Assembly: GCF_900110165.1 (NCBI RefSeq)
Contig: NZ_FOCQ01000008.1
Span: 62,001 to 126,000, forward strand
Source of the DNA: Lihuaxuella thermophila
GTDB taxonomy: Bacteria; Bacillota; Bacilli; Thermoactinomycetales; Thermoactinomycetaceae
Direction: 5' to 3'
DNA: 64,000 nucleotides
The stretch's first letter is position 1. Every line of letters begins with the position of its first letter. This document shows positions 43,419-52,649 of the stretch, one piece after another. A model generated the notes under the pieces. That model saw only the letters and a list, made by a program, of their open reading frames with translations, was not told where the DNA came from and searched no databases. A program made the position numbers and the translations under genes.

Positions 43419-44416
43419 AATGTTCCTCCTTTTATGTAGGACAGAAAGGTTAAATTGGATGGATCGCAATGAAACCATTCTACAAATAAATCTTTTATCC
43501 TTTAAGGTTAAAAATTTTAATATTTCGTTGAGGGAAGGTTTAGATGTTTTTTATGTATTTTTCATAAACTGAATATATTATATTATTAAATTGATGATAA
43601 TCATTTTCAATTAAGTAAACAATCGGTGAATAATGTAAAAATACGAATGTTTATATCATAAGAACAATGAACATATACATATGAAATAAGCTTAAAATAA
43701 CTGTTTGAATTATGTCAAATACCGGTGATAACGGTTCCAAACCGCCGTCAACCAATCGGGAGAATAAATTCCTGCGTAAACCATCGGTCGGGTCAAATCA
43801 TGGGTAGACACAAAAAAGACAAAAACTTTATATTCTTATTGTACGTTTAAATGTTTAAAAGGGAGAAGAAGGGAATGTAGGCGTGGACAACAGTTACAAT
43901 ACAAGAGAATCCAAGTACTTATCCAGTGTCCTCTTTTGTTCTTGGATAGCTTTTCCGCTGGTCTTGTTCGAACAACCCTCGGATCTGTTGAATGATTCCT
44001 CGGGAGAACAGGATAAGGAAGAGTAAAGTTTCATGCATTTTAAAATATCTGTATCGATGAAGGATTTCAATCTGTCCAACATGATCCGCAATAACGAACT
44101 TTTGATCCCGTCAACATATGATCACCCCATGAGTTCCCGAATCCCGGGTCTTCATGGGGTTTCGATCTTTAACCGAAGTAAACTCTTATATTTTAAATGG
44201 TTGATAGTTGACGAATGAGATGATAATAAATAAAATATAATATTAATTATAATTTAATATTCGTTATCATACATAAGGAGAGAGTGAAATCGACATGTGA
44301 ATGAATGACTTGGATGAAGCTGATGATAAACGGATCATCCTCTTGTTTCACTTATTTCTATTAGGGGAAAGATATTAACTCAGGAAGGGAGCCGGGCAGT
44401 AGCTGTTATGATAAAA
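43419..44416. other. AT-rich region without a convincing gene
   Basis: About 1 kb with high AT and several relic-like pieces. On the minus strand 43710-43835 stays open for 41 codons with a Trp/Tyr-rich, protein-like sequence (RPMVYAGIYSPDWLTAVWNR) but no start. A 46-codon minus frame ending at 43894 has no ribosome binding site. ACCCCATGA (44124-44132) and TCATGGGGT (44152-44160) form a hairpin. Taken together this looks like decayed, possibly mobile, DNA. Confidence 0.5.
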
Positions 44417-44640
44417 TTGAGACTCCACACGGCCGAACCCGCACTTCCAGGAGTCTTTGCACCGGGATTCCGGGCAGTTCACGCTCTCGGTTCATAATGG
44501 CTTCAGGCTGTCTCTTCAGCCCGGCCCATGCAAGTAGAGAAACTGTCCGGGACCGACGTTTTCATTCCTTCTTCCGTCATGTGGGTTGACCTGGTGACAG
44601 ATTCATGGACCACTGGAACCCAATACCGCATCAGCGGGAT
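44417..44640 (-). ncRNA. Possible IS200/IS605 right end / omega-RNA-like relic
   Basis: On the minus strand a GC-rich, structured segment ends in a hairpin GACTCC...GGAGTC (44455-44421) followed directly by TCAA (44420-44417). A stem followed by TCAA at the junction with flanking DNA is the layout of IS200/IS605-family right ends, where the TnpB guide RNA scaffold ends and the target-derived guide begins (here 44416-44397). No tnpA or tnpB gene is left. The assignment is by pattern only; an unrelated structured RNA or decayed gene is possible. Confidence 0.3.
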
Positions 44641-44849
44641 AAGCGCCGCTCATACGTTCGATTCTAGCAAAATGCGGTTGTTCTTGCGATCCCCTCAAGC
44701 GGGGTGCGGAGCAATTTCTTTTTCATCCCGCGAAAAAAACGTGTGATTTCAAGCGGATTTATCTGTAAAATACCATGGAGAAAGCGGACTTTTATCTCCC
44801 TCCCTACATAAAGTTGACCGCTTCTCCAGTTTATTCAGGAGGTAAACAT

Positions 44850-45794
44850 ATGCACAAGGTAATCGTGTTAGGAACCGGACCAGCTGGTTTAACTGCAGCC
44901 ATCTACCTGGCTCGCGCCAATATGCAACCTTTGGTGATTGAGGGACCAGAACCGGGAGGACAGTTGACAACAACCACGGAAGTGGAAAACTTCCCGGGTT
45001 TTCCTGAAGGCATCATGGGCCCGGAGCTCATGGAAAATATGCGCAAGCAAGCGGAACGGTTTGGAGCTGTTTTTAAACGGGGGTGGGTAAAAAAGGTTAA
45101 TTTGTCCAAACGGCCATTCCAAGTGTTCTTAGGAGAGGAAGTATTGGAATCAGAAAGCCTGATCCTGTCTACCGGTGCATCTGCCAAACTGCTGCAAATT
45201 CCGGGGGAAAAAGAAAATATCGGAAGAGGAGTCAGTACATGCGCAACCTGCGACGGCTTTTTCTTCCGGGGTAAAAAGATCGTCGTTGTCGGTGGGGGAG
45301 ACTCCGCCATGGAGGAAGCCACTTTCCTGACCAAATTTGCTACCCAAGTCACCGTTGTTCACCGCCGCAATGAACTGCGCGCTTCAAAAATTATGCAAGA
45401 CCGCGCCCGTGCCAATGAGAAGATCAAATGGAAAATGAACCGGACACCGTTGGAGATCATCGCCGGTGAAAACGGAGTCACAGGCATTAAGGTAAAAAAC
45501 AACGAAACCGGTGAAACGGAAATCATTGAAACAGACGGTGTCTTTGTCGCGATCGGCCATAAACCGAATACCGATTTCCTCGAAGGACAAGTCAAAACAG
45601 ATGAACTCGGCTATATCGTCGTGGAGCCGGGCACTACCCGAACCAGCGTTCCGGGTGTGTTCGCATGCGGCGATGTCCAGGACCATGTGTATCGCCAGGC
45701 GATTACCGCGGCGGGCACAGGCTGCATGGCCGCGCTTGACTGCGAACGGTTCCTGGAAGGCAGTGCCACCCATGATTGGAGCAAGAGTTTATAA
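44850..45794 (+). CDS. trxB: Thioredoxin reductase
   Basis: TrxB reduces thioredoxin with NADPH through FAD and a redox disulfide. The 314-residue protein has the FAD motif VLGTGPAGLTAAIYLARA, the active-site CATC in STCATCDGFFF, the NADPH motif VVGGGDSAMEEA and the C-terminal GVFACGDVQD. ATG 44850 follows CAGGAGGT; an in-frame start at 44775 would add a poorly conserved extension. In Bacillus the gene lies elsewhere, so its placement here reflects rearrangement. Confidence 0.96.
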   Translation: MHKVIVLGTGPAGLTAAIYLARANMQPLVIEGPEPGGQLTTTTEVENFPGFPEGIMGPELMENMRKQAERFGAVFKRGWVKKVNLSKRPFQVFLGEEVLESESLILSTGASAKLLQIPGEKENIGRGVSTCATCDGFFFRGKKIVVVGGGDSAMEEATFLTKFATQVTVVHRRNELRASKIMQDRARANEKIKWKMNRTPLEIIAGENGVTGIKVKNNETGETEIIETDGVFVAIGHKPNTDFLEGQVKTDELGYIVVEPGTTRTSVPGVFACGDVQDHVYRQAITAAGTGCMAALDCERFLEGSATHDWSKSL

Positions 45795-45805
45795 ATGATT
45801 CATTG

Positions 45806-45838
45806 CCGCCATGACCTGCGCATGGCGGTTTATTTAGT
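45806..45838 (+). terminator. Terminator of trxB
   Basis: CCGCCATG (45806-45813) pairs with CATGGCGG (45821-45828) and TTTATTTAGTTT follows. Confidence 0.8.
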
Positions 45839-45913
45839 TTAAATACATTGTAAACAAGTTTGCAATACAAACTAACCAAAGAGATTCGCTAAAAGTAGCG
45901 GTTTACAGTCTGC

Positions 45914-45943
45914 AAAAAGCAAAACGCCCGGTAAAACCGGACG
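45914..45943 (-). terminator. Terminator of the phosphodiesterase gene
   Basis: On the minus strand CGTCCGGT pairs with ACCGGGCG (one G-U pair) and TTTTGCTTTTT follows, 55 bases past the stop codon. Confidence 0.8.
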
Positions 45944-45997
45944 CAATTCATCGACGATTTAACCCGATACCCGAACGGGGGGATTTTTTGCCGGGCA

Positions 45998-47476
45998 TTA
46001 TGGAGCCACGCTTTCCGCCTCAAAGAGATCGATAATAAATTGCTTTAAATCGATGAGTCGAGGTGGTTTGGTAAAAGAACGATCTGTACCGGACACGATG
46101 AGGGGGATTTGGGAGTCGTATTTATGTAAAGAACCGTGGCAGCCACCTTTTAAATGCTTGGGGAACAGGCGGGTCATTATTTCATATCTCGGTCGGGCTG
46201 TGATGACGATCATGGGAACTTCCTGCGAGTACAATGCCCCGTATAATCTCGACAGAGCGTCGGGATAATCGCGATAATCCACCTTTTCCCCGTTCAGGTG
46301 CAGATCCAATACTTCCCATTCCCCGTTGATTGCCCACGTGTTGCCATAGATATCTCTATAGGGGCCGTCTGGTTCAAAATAGATTTCCCTTCCTGATCCC
46401 CCTTCTTTTACCCGAACACCTTGACCTTGTTTCCAGGCAATCAAGTCGATTCTAGATTCTTTCAGCAGTTGCCGGATGATTTTTTCCTGTTGTCCGGGTT
46501 TAAGGGGATACAGATAGGCCATCCGTTCGTTGTTGCAGACGACGAGGTCATGATCTTGCAGTTCTTCCCCCAATTGGAGCACATGAAAGGGAGCCAGAAG
46601 TTGATCCAAGTCAATGATATAATCATGGCCATTTCCGATTCGAGTCTGCCCATGATCGGATGAAATGATAAATACGCATTTTTTCAATGCTTCATCCCAA
46701 CTGCCAAAAGTGTTCAATATCTCCTGAATCCGCTGATCTGCCCTGATTAAAGCACCCTCTGCATGGGCAGGACTCATTTTGTGTACCGCATGGTCGTTAT
46801 CCGGGAGATATACCAGCATGAAATCCGGCTGGTTCCCGGATTCGATCAGGAGTTTCGCCGCGTGGACGGCATAATCATCATTTATGCCGTAAAACTTGCT
46901 AAATCGCCGTAAACGTTGCGGGATTTTTTCATTGAGTGCTGTCGGAACAAACGCGCCCAACGTCAGTACATCCGGTCCTGAAAGCTCTTCATGTTGAATG
47001 CGGAATTTGGAAGACAGACGGATGAGAAAGGGGAGTTTGGCACGGTATTTTTTTGGGCCGCGATGGATGATCGTATTGATGGATGCCGATGTTTTCCCGC
47101 GGAAGGCCAGCTCTTCAAACAAGGTGGTCACATGATTGCTCAGATGTTTTTCGTTTAGGTTGTATAAAACGTTTTTTGCACATTGATCAATGCCGAGCTT
47201 CCAAACGCATTTCCACCCGTTTACATAGTTGATAATCTTTTTTTCCTGCGGATGGTACCAAATCAGGCCGGGAATCCGATGAAGATTTGGGTATACACCC
47301 GTTACAAGGGAGCTGTCCACTGAAGCGGTCATCGTGGGAAAAACAGTGACACAGTCAGACCAATATCTGCCCCGTTCTTTTAAAAACTGAAGTGCCGGGA
47401 CGGTTCGATGCCGCAAGCAATCTTCCAATATATCCGGCATTAAAGAGTCGACAAGAAGAAAAACTACCTTTTTCAT
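45998..47476 (-). CDS. Alkaline-phosphatase-superfamily phosphodiesterase
   Basis: The 492-residue protein belongs to the type I phosphodiesterase/nucleotide pyrophosphatase group. It begins VVFLLVDSLMPD (metal Asp), has the nucleophile Thr region VFPTMTASVDSSLVTG, then LVYLPDNDHAVHK, ISSDHGQTR and GGCHGS, giving the two-metal site. No signal peptide is seen, so it acts in the cytosol or at the inner membrane surface. It follows the EEP hydrolase gene by 80 bases on the same strand, and the two may hydrolyse lipid- or nucleotide-phosphodiesters in series. The substrate is unknown. Confidence 0.85.
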   Translation of the reverse strand: MKKVVFLLVDSLMPDILEDCLRHRTVPALQFLKERGRYWSDCVTVFPTMTASVDSSLVTGVYPNLHRIPGLIWYHPQEKKIINYVNGWKCVWKLGIDQCAKNVLYNLNEKHLSNHVTTLFEELAFRGKTSASINTIIHRGPKKYRAKLPFLIRLSSKFRIQHEELSGPDVLTLGAFVPTALNEKIPQRLRRFSKFYGINDDYAVHAAKLLIESGNQPDFMLVYLPDNDHAVHKMSPAHAEGALIRADQRIQEILNTFGSWDEALKKCVFIISSDHGQTRIGNGHDYIIDLDQLLAPFHVLQLGEELQDHDLVVCNNERMAYLYPLKPGQQEKIIRQLLKESRIDLIAWKQGQGVRVKEGGSGREIYFEPDGPYRDIYGNTWAINGEWEVLDLHLNGEKVDYRDYPDALSRLYGALYSQEVPMIVITARPRYEIMTRLFPKHLKGGCHGSLHKYDSQIPLIVSGTDRSFTKPPRLIDLKQFIIDLFEAESVAP

Positions 47477-47556
47477 GCCATCTTACCCTTCATCTGATCC
47501 TAATAACTGAAGTATGCCTTAAAAACAAAGATCTTATGAAAATGATTAAGAAATAG

Positions 47557-48282
47557 TTATAAAGAGAGCGATGCTGTGAGAGGCAGGTGGTCTGAAGCCT
47601 CGGGCTTTTGTTTTATCACGTCGACGGCGGAAACTTGAAAGTCTGGGCTGACGAATATGTAATCGAGTTGAGATTTTGGGTGAAATGACGGAAACGTATA
47701 ATAAGGACCTTTTCCGTTGGCTTGGCAAACATCGGTCATATACCGGATGATTTTTTTCCATCCATTGCTTCCCGGTTTCATGTTGCAATCTCCTACAAGG
47801 ATGACAGGAAGAGTTTCATTACTGATCTTTTTGACAATAAAATCGATCTGTTTTTTTTGCAGGAATGAGGTCAGGCTGAGATGAGTGACAAATATTTTTA
47901 GCGGTGTTTGGTTGATTTCCAGTTTGATCTCCAATAAAGCGCGCCCTTCAATCAGAGCAGGGTAAAAATCAAAAGGGTAATTCTTGTGGGATATGATCGG
48001 GTAGCGGGATAAAAAGGCATTGCCGTACTTTCTGACAGGTTTCGCTGATCGGCGTCTGAGGGTCAGTGTAGTGCCAAACGCCCAATGCATTTGTAAATGT
48101 TCTGCTAACCAGCTGATTTGATCCAAATAATCACTTCTTCTTGAAAAGTTCCTGTCCACCTCATTGAGTCCGATTAAATCTGCTTCACTATCCTTCACGA
48201 CTTGAGCGATTCTGTTCAAGTCCAGCTTGCCGTCGGTTCCCCTGCCGTGGTGAATGTTAAAGGTCATAACCTTAATTTTCAA
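47557..48282 (-). CDS. Endonuclease/exonuclease/phosphatase family hydrolase
   Basis: The 241-residue EEP-fold enzyme has the motifs MTFNIHHGRGTDG (metal Asn), LIGLNEVDRN (catalytic Glu), VTHLSL, VGDCNMKPGS and the closing SQLDYIFVS and ASDHLPL (catalytic His). Relatives hydrolyse sphingomyelin, inositol phosphates or nucleic acids. It lacks a signal sequence. It leads the pair with the downstream phosphodiesterase. Confidence 0.85.
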   Translation of the reverse strand: MKIKVMTFNIHHGRGTDGKLDLNRIAQVVKDSEADLIGLNEVDRNFSRRSDYLDQISWLAEHLQMHWAFGTTLTLRRRSAKPVRKYGNAFLSRYPIISHKNYPFDFYPALIEGRALLEIKLEINQTPLKIFVTHLSLTSFLQKKQIDFIVKKISNETLPVILVGDCNMKPGSNGWKKIIRYMTDVCQANGKGPYYTFPSFHPKSQLDYIFVSPDFQVSAVDVIKQKPEASDHLPLTASLSL

Positions 48283-48607
48283 ATTCCTTCCTCCTGTTAC
48301 AGGGATGGGTCTTTTCTATTGTTCCTTATTCGCGGGAAAAAAACCATTTTTTCGATTGGACCGCCGAACTGAATAGATTTTTTTCAAGGAAAGGGTGTTC
48401 ACGGTTTCTGTCGGTGATATCGTTTTTTATATCTGTTTACATAAAATATCGAAGCTTGTTTATAAATTCTAGATTTTTCCGGTCTATAAATATATCTCCC
48501 GTTTAGTCAATCTCAAAAATAAGGAGATTGAAGGAGAAAGGGGAAACTATTCAGCAGTTTTTCCAACTTTACTCTTGAGGGGTCTTATAATCTGCTTTTT
48601 TGGGATT

Positions 48608-48658
48608 TTGCACAATATCTTGTATTGTTTATACTACAAGAGCAACTATATATAGATC
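48608..48658 (+). promoter_or_regulatory. nrd promoter with two NrdR-like boxes
   Basis: TTGCAC (48608-48613) and TATACT (48630-48635) form a promoter with 16-base spacing. GCACAATATCTTGTAT (48610-48625) and CAACTATATATAGATC (48643-48658) match the NrdR box ACACWATATNTWGTGT in their cores. Their centres are 33 bases apart, about three helical turns, as in known NrdR-controlled promoters. The boxes bracket the -10 element. The 300 bases upstream (48283-48600) are AT-rich without a gene. Confidence 0.7.
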
Positions 48659-48672
48659 GGACGTGATGATAG

Positions 48673-50886
48673 ATGTTAGAAATAACTGAGTATCGTGCCT
48701 TGGCACCATTTGTAAATCTGATTGAAGAAGCATGTGCCGGATACCCTGATTTGGACCCGAATCAGCTTTTGGAAGAAGCCGGATTCCAGTTGCGCGAAAA
48801 TATGACGGAAAAAGAGGTCCTGCAAACCGTGATCCAAGCAGCGGTGGAAAAGACCAGCGTGGAAGAGCCCGAGTGGCAATTTGTGGCTGCACGGCTGCTG
48901 GCACACGCCCTGTATCAGGAAGCCGCGGCAAACCGAAATTATGATGTTTCCCGAAAATACGGGGATTTGTATGCCCTCATACATACGTTGACGGAACAAG
49001 GATTATATGGAACATATCTGCTGGAGTCCTACAATCGGGCGGAAATCTCCGAGTTGGGGTCTTATATCGTGCCTGAACGGGATTTTTTGTTTAACTATAT
49101 CGGGCTGAAAGTATTGGCGGACCGCTACATCGTCCGCGATTACAACGGAAGAGTGATGGAGCTGCCCCAGGAGCGCTTCATGGTGATCGCCATGCACCTG
49201 GCTCAAAAGGAAACGGATAAAGTGGGCTGGGCGAAAAAGTTTTACGATGTGCTGTCCAAGTTGGAGCTGACGGTGGCCACCCCGACGCTTACCAATGCCG
49301 GAAAGCCGCTCCATCAACTATCCTCCTGCTTTATCGATACGGTCGATGATTCCTTATGGTCCATTTACAACACCAACACGGCGACTGCCCAGGTCTCCAA
49401 ACACGGTGGCGGGGTAGGGATCTACTTGGGCAAAGTCCGTTCGAAAGGTTCCAAGATCCGTGGTCACAAAGGGGCCTCCGGCGGAGTGATCCCATGGATC
49501 CGCAATTATAACAATACGGCTGTGGCCGTGGATCAACTGGGCGTGCGCAGAGGGGCATTCGCGATTTATTTGGATGTCTGGCATGCGGATATCCTGGATT
49601 TTCTCAACTTGAAGACCAACAACGGGGATGATCGCCTCAAAGCGCATGACATTTTCCCGGGAGTCTGTATTCCTGACTTATTTATGGAGAAAGTGAAAGA
49701 GCGTGCCGATTGGTATCTGTTTGATCCTCACGAAGTTCGGGAAGTGATGGGATTCTCATTGGAAGATTCGTGGGGAGAGGAATTTGAGCGTCGTTATCAG
49801 GCCTGTGTGGAGCATCCGGAGCTTGGCAAAACGGAAATCCCGGCAATCGAGATCATGAAACGAATCATGGTCAGCGCTTTTGAAACGGGAACGCCGTTTC
49901 TGTTCTTCCGGGATACGGTGAACCGTGCCAATCCGAATAAGCATCAGGGAATGATCTATTCCTCCAACTTGTGCACCGAGATTTGCCAAAACATGTCCCC
50001 GACAGAGTTGATCAGTGAAGAGCTGGAAGACGGGGTCATTGTTACCCGGCAAAAACCGGGAGATTTTGTGGTCTGCAACCTGTCCTCCATCAATCTCGGG
50101 CGGGTACAATCCTATCAAGATATTGAAAGAATCGTACCTGTGCAAATGCGCATGTTGGACAACGTGATCGATCTGAATATCTACCCGGTCAAACAAGCAG
50201 AAACGACCAACAAGAAATACCGGGCGGTTGGTCTTGGAACCAGCGGTTATCATCAATATTTGGCTCAGCGGAAAATCGCCTGGGAATCGGAAGAGCATCT
50301 GGAAGAAGCCGACCGTTTGTTTGAGGAGATCGCTTATCATGCGATTCGGTCTTCCATGGAAATCGCGAAGGAAAAAGGAAGATATCCGGTCTTTGAAGGA
50401 AGTGAATGGCATACGGGTGAATACTTTGAGCGCCGTGGCTACACCAGTGAGCGCTGGCAGAAATTGCGTGATGATGTAGCCAAATACGGCATGAGAAACG
50501 CCTGGGTGTTTGCGGTGGCGCCAACGGGGTCGACCTCCTTGATTGCCGGTTCCACAGCGGGAATCGACCCGGTTTACGCCAAGTATTTTGTGGAGGAGAA
50601 ACGGGGTGCAGTGATTCCACAAACGGCTCCCAATCTCAATGCGGAAACGACGTGGTATTACAAGGAAGCCCATCGCATCGATCAAATATGGAGCATTCAA
50701 GCGGCAGGCAAGCGGCAACGGCACATTGACCAATCGCAGTCGTTAAACCTGTATATCACTCCTGAAACCAATGCGCGCGAATTCTTGAACTTGTACATTC
50801 AGGCATGGGAACACGGCTTAAAAACGATTTACTATGTACGTAATCAGTCGGTAGAAGTGGAAGAGTGCGTGAGCTGCTCATCCTAA
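48673..50886 (+). CDS. nrdA: Ribonucleoside-diphosphate reductase alpha subunit (class Ia)
   Basis: NrdA reduces ribonucleoside diphosphates to deoxyribonucleotides together with the beta subunit. The 737-residue protein has the redox Cys in QLSSCFIDT, the active-site NLCTEI, the finger-loop Cys in VVCNLSSINLG, and a C-terminal CVSCSS pair. The N-terminus resembles only the later part of an ATP-cone domain; the first strand with the KRDG-type motif is missing and a stop codon precedes the ATG, so overall activity control by dATP may be altered. The ribosome binding site is weak. Confidence 0.95.
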   Translation: MLEITEYRALAPFVNLIEEACAGYPDLDPNQLLEEAGFQLRENMTEKEVLQTVIQAAVEKTSVEEPEWQFVAARLLAHALYQEAAANRNYDVSRKYGDLYALIHTLTEQGLYGTYLLESYNRAEISELGSYIVPERDFLFNYIGLKVLADRYIVRDYNGRVMELPQERFMVIAMHLAQKETDKVGWAKKFYDVLSKLELTVATPTLTNAGKPLHQLSSCFIDTVDDSLWSIYNTNTATAQVSKHGGGVGIYLGKVRSKGSKIRGHKGASGGVIPWIRNYNNTAVAVDQLGVRRGAFAIYLDVWHADILDFLNLKTNNGDDRLKAHDIFPGVCIPDLFMEKVKERADWYLFDPHEVREVMGFSLEDSWGEEFERRYQACVEHPELGKTEIPAIEIMKRIMVSAFETGTPFLFFRDTVNRANPNKHQGMIYSSNLCTEICQNMSPTELISEELEDGVIVTRQKPGDFVVCNLSSINLGRVQSYQDIERIVPVQMRMLDNVIDLNIYPVKQAETTNKKYRAVGLGTSGYHQYLAQRKIAWESEEHLEEADRLFEEIAYHAIRSSMEIAKEKGRYPVFEGSEWHTGEYFERRGYTSERWQKLRDDVAKYGMRNAWVFAVAPTGSTSLIAGSTAGIDPVYAKYFVEEKRGAVIPQTAPNLNAETTWYYKEAHRIDQIWSIQAAGKRQRHIDQSQSLNLYITPETNAREFLNLYIQAWEHGLKTIYYVRNQSVEVEECVSCSS

Positions 50887-50916
50887 ATGTAGCATCGGAC
50901 TAGAAAGGTGAGGATC

Positions 50917-51951
50917 GTGGAGAAACTGACGAAAAAGAGAATTTTCAATGCAGAAGGGCAGCGGGGAACCCAACGCCTGATCAATGGAAATACGACCAAC
51001 CTCCGGGAATGGAACCGCATTAAGTATGATTGGGCACATAAGTTGTACCGCACCATGTTGAACAATTTCTGGATTCCCGAAGAAATCCCGCTCGCCGGGG
51101 ATGCGAAACAGTTCCAGGAATTAACCCCGGCAGAGCGGAGGGCATTTGACAAGACGATTTCATTTTTGAACTTTCTTGATTCCATTCAAGGGGAAAACCT
51201 TCCCCATATCAATGAGTATGTCACTGCGCCTGAGGTATGTTCTCTCTTAAACATTCATGCGTTTCAGGAAGAGATCCACGCTCAATCCTACAGTTATATT
51301 CTCGACAGTGTCTGCTCGCCGGAAACGAGGGATAACATCTACGACGAATGGCGCAACGACGAGCACCTGCTTCGCCGCAACCGTTTTATTGCCGATCTCT
51401 ATCAAAGGTTTGTGGACGAAAAAGACGATAAAAACTTCGTACGCACCTGTATGGCCAACTTTTTGCTTGAATCTCTCTATTTCTACAGCGGCTTTTCCTT
51501 TTTCTACGCGTTGGCCCGCCTTGGCAAGATGACGGCAACGGCGACGATCATCAAGTATATTCAAAGAGATGAACTGACCCATGTCGTCTTGTTCCAAAAT
51601 ATGATTAAAGAACTGCGCAAAGAAAACCCGGATCTGTTTACTCCCGACTTGATCGAAGAGTTGAGGGAGATGACCCGGACGGCCGTTGAACATGAAGTGC
51701 GCTGGGGCCAATATATTACCAACAATAACATTCAGGGCCTGAATAACGAAATCATCGAGAAATATATCAAGTTTTTGGCCAATGAGCGTTTGAGCAGACT
51801 TGGTTTTGAAATCCTGTACCCGGAGATCACCAGCCATCCGATGAGGTGGGTGGAAAGTTTCTCCAAATTGAATTCGACCAAGACCGATTTCTTCGAGCAA
51901 AAAGTAACCAACTATACCAAAGCGAGTACGCTTGATTTCGGCGATCTGTAA
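50917..51951 (+). CDS. nrdB: Ribonucleoside-diphosphate reductase beta subunit
   Basis: NrdB holds the di-iron (or dimanganese) cofactor and the tyrosyl radical. The 344-residue protein shows the metal ligands Asp in FLDSIQGENL, the EEIHAQSY motif (Glu, His, and the radical Tyr 4 positions on), and later IQRDELTHVVLFQ (Glu/His pair). I chose GTG 50917, 6 bases after AGGTG; GTG 50908 lies inside that site. No nrdI gene is nearby, fitting class Ia rather than Ib. Confidence 0.95.
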   Translation: MEKLTKKRIFNAEGQRGTQRLINGNTTNLREWNRIKYDWAHKLYRTMLNNFWIPEEIPLAGDAKQFQELTPAERRAFDKTISFLNFLDSIQGENLPHINEYVTAPEVCSLLNIHAFQEEIHAQSYSYILDSVCSPETRDNIYDEWRNDEHLLRRNRFIADLYQRFVDEKDDKNFVRTCMANFLLESLYFYSGFSFFYALARLGKMTATATIIKYIQRDELTHVVLFQNMIKELRKENPDLFTPDLIEELREMTRTAVEHEVRWGQYITNNNIQGLNNEIIEKYIKFLANERLSRLGFEILYPEITSHPMRWVESFSKLNSTKTDFFEQKVTNYTKASTLDFGDL

Positions 51952-51957
51952 GAACGC

Positions 51958-51993
51958 AAGCCAACCTTCCTGTAAAAGAGGGGAGGTTGGCTT
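51958..51993 (+). terminator. Hairpin after nrdB
   Basis: AAGCCAACCT (51958-51967) pairs with AGGTTGGCTT (51984-51993), 10 bp perfect, with a poor T-run. It separates nrdAB from the next gene but may allow readthrough. Confidence 0.6.
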
Positions 51994-52040
51994 GTTACAC
52001 TTCAGGAAAAGCATCGGATCTAAAAAAGAGGTGGCCGTGG

Positions 52041-52457
52041 ATGGATAAAGCATGGTTAAAAGTGAAACAGTTTCATTCCCGTTTTGACGTTCCGTGGCGG
52101 GAAACTCCCGAGCTGCTGGCACAAGATCGGGTACAAAAAAGATTCAACTGGATGTTGGAGGAGCTTCAGGAGTTTAAAGAGGCTCAAACGGTGGAAGATC
52201 AGGCGGACGCAATGATTGATACCATTTATCTGGCCTTGGGCACATTGGTGGAAATGGGGGTGCGGCCGGGGAAGTTGTTCGATATTGTCCATGAAGCCAA
52301 TATGAGTAAATGCTGGGAAGACGGCAAACCACGGTACCGGGAGTCGGACGGCAAAGTCATCAAACCGCCAACCTGGCAGGATCCGAAGCCGCGGATCTCC
52401 CGGGAGATCGAGCGGCAGAAAAGGAACATTCCCTCCGTCGGAACAAATGAAAAATGA
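52041..52457 (+). CDS. MazG/PRA-PH-like NTP pyrophosphohydrolase
   Basis: The 138-residue protein has the all-alpha NTP pyrophosphohydrolase pattern LEELQEFKEAQTVEDQADAM followed by IDTIYLALGTLVEMG. This family cleaves dUTP or modified dNTPs to the monophosphate. ATG 52041 follows AAAGAGGTGG; the in-frame start at 51987 overlaps the nrdB hairpin. Adjacent to nrdAB, it probably tunes or cleans dNTP pools, which is inference from context. Confidence 0.8.
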   Translation: MDKAWLKVKQFHSRFDVPWRETPELLAQDRVQKRFNWMLEELQEFKEAQTVEDQADAMIDTIYLALGTLVEMGVRPGKLFDIVHEANMSKCWEDGKPRYRESDGKVIKPPTWQDPKPRISREIERQKRNIPSVGTNEK

Positions 52458-52649
52458 GATCGCAGATAATGGAGTAAGCGATGGAAGAAGCGTTATCACC
52501 GGTTGAGCAGCGGTACTGCCAAACGATTCTGCTGCCCGATTCAGTCGGGTGTCATCCGTTAGACATTGAGCCTCAAAATCAAGTATTCTGTCAATATAGA
52601 ATGTTAAAGTTTGACACGGAGTCATGTTTGAATCAAGGACGGAAGTGGC

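Noticed and set aside
43894-44091. 65-codon minus-strand frame with a faint Spo0E-like C-terminus
   Set aside because: No ribosome binding site before any start and the conserved SQELD-type motif is not present.
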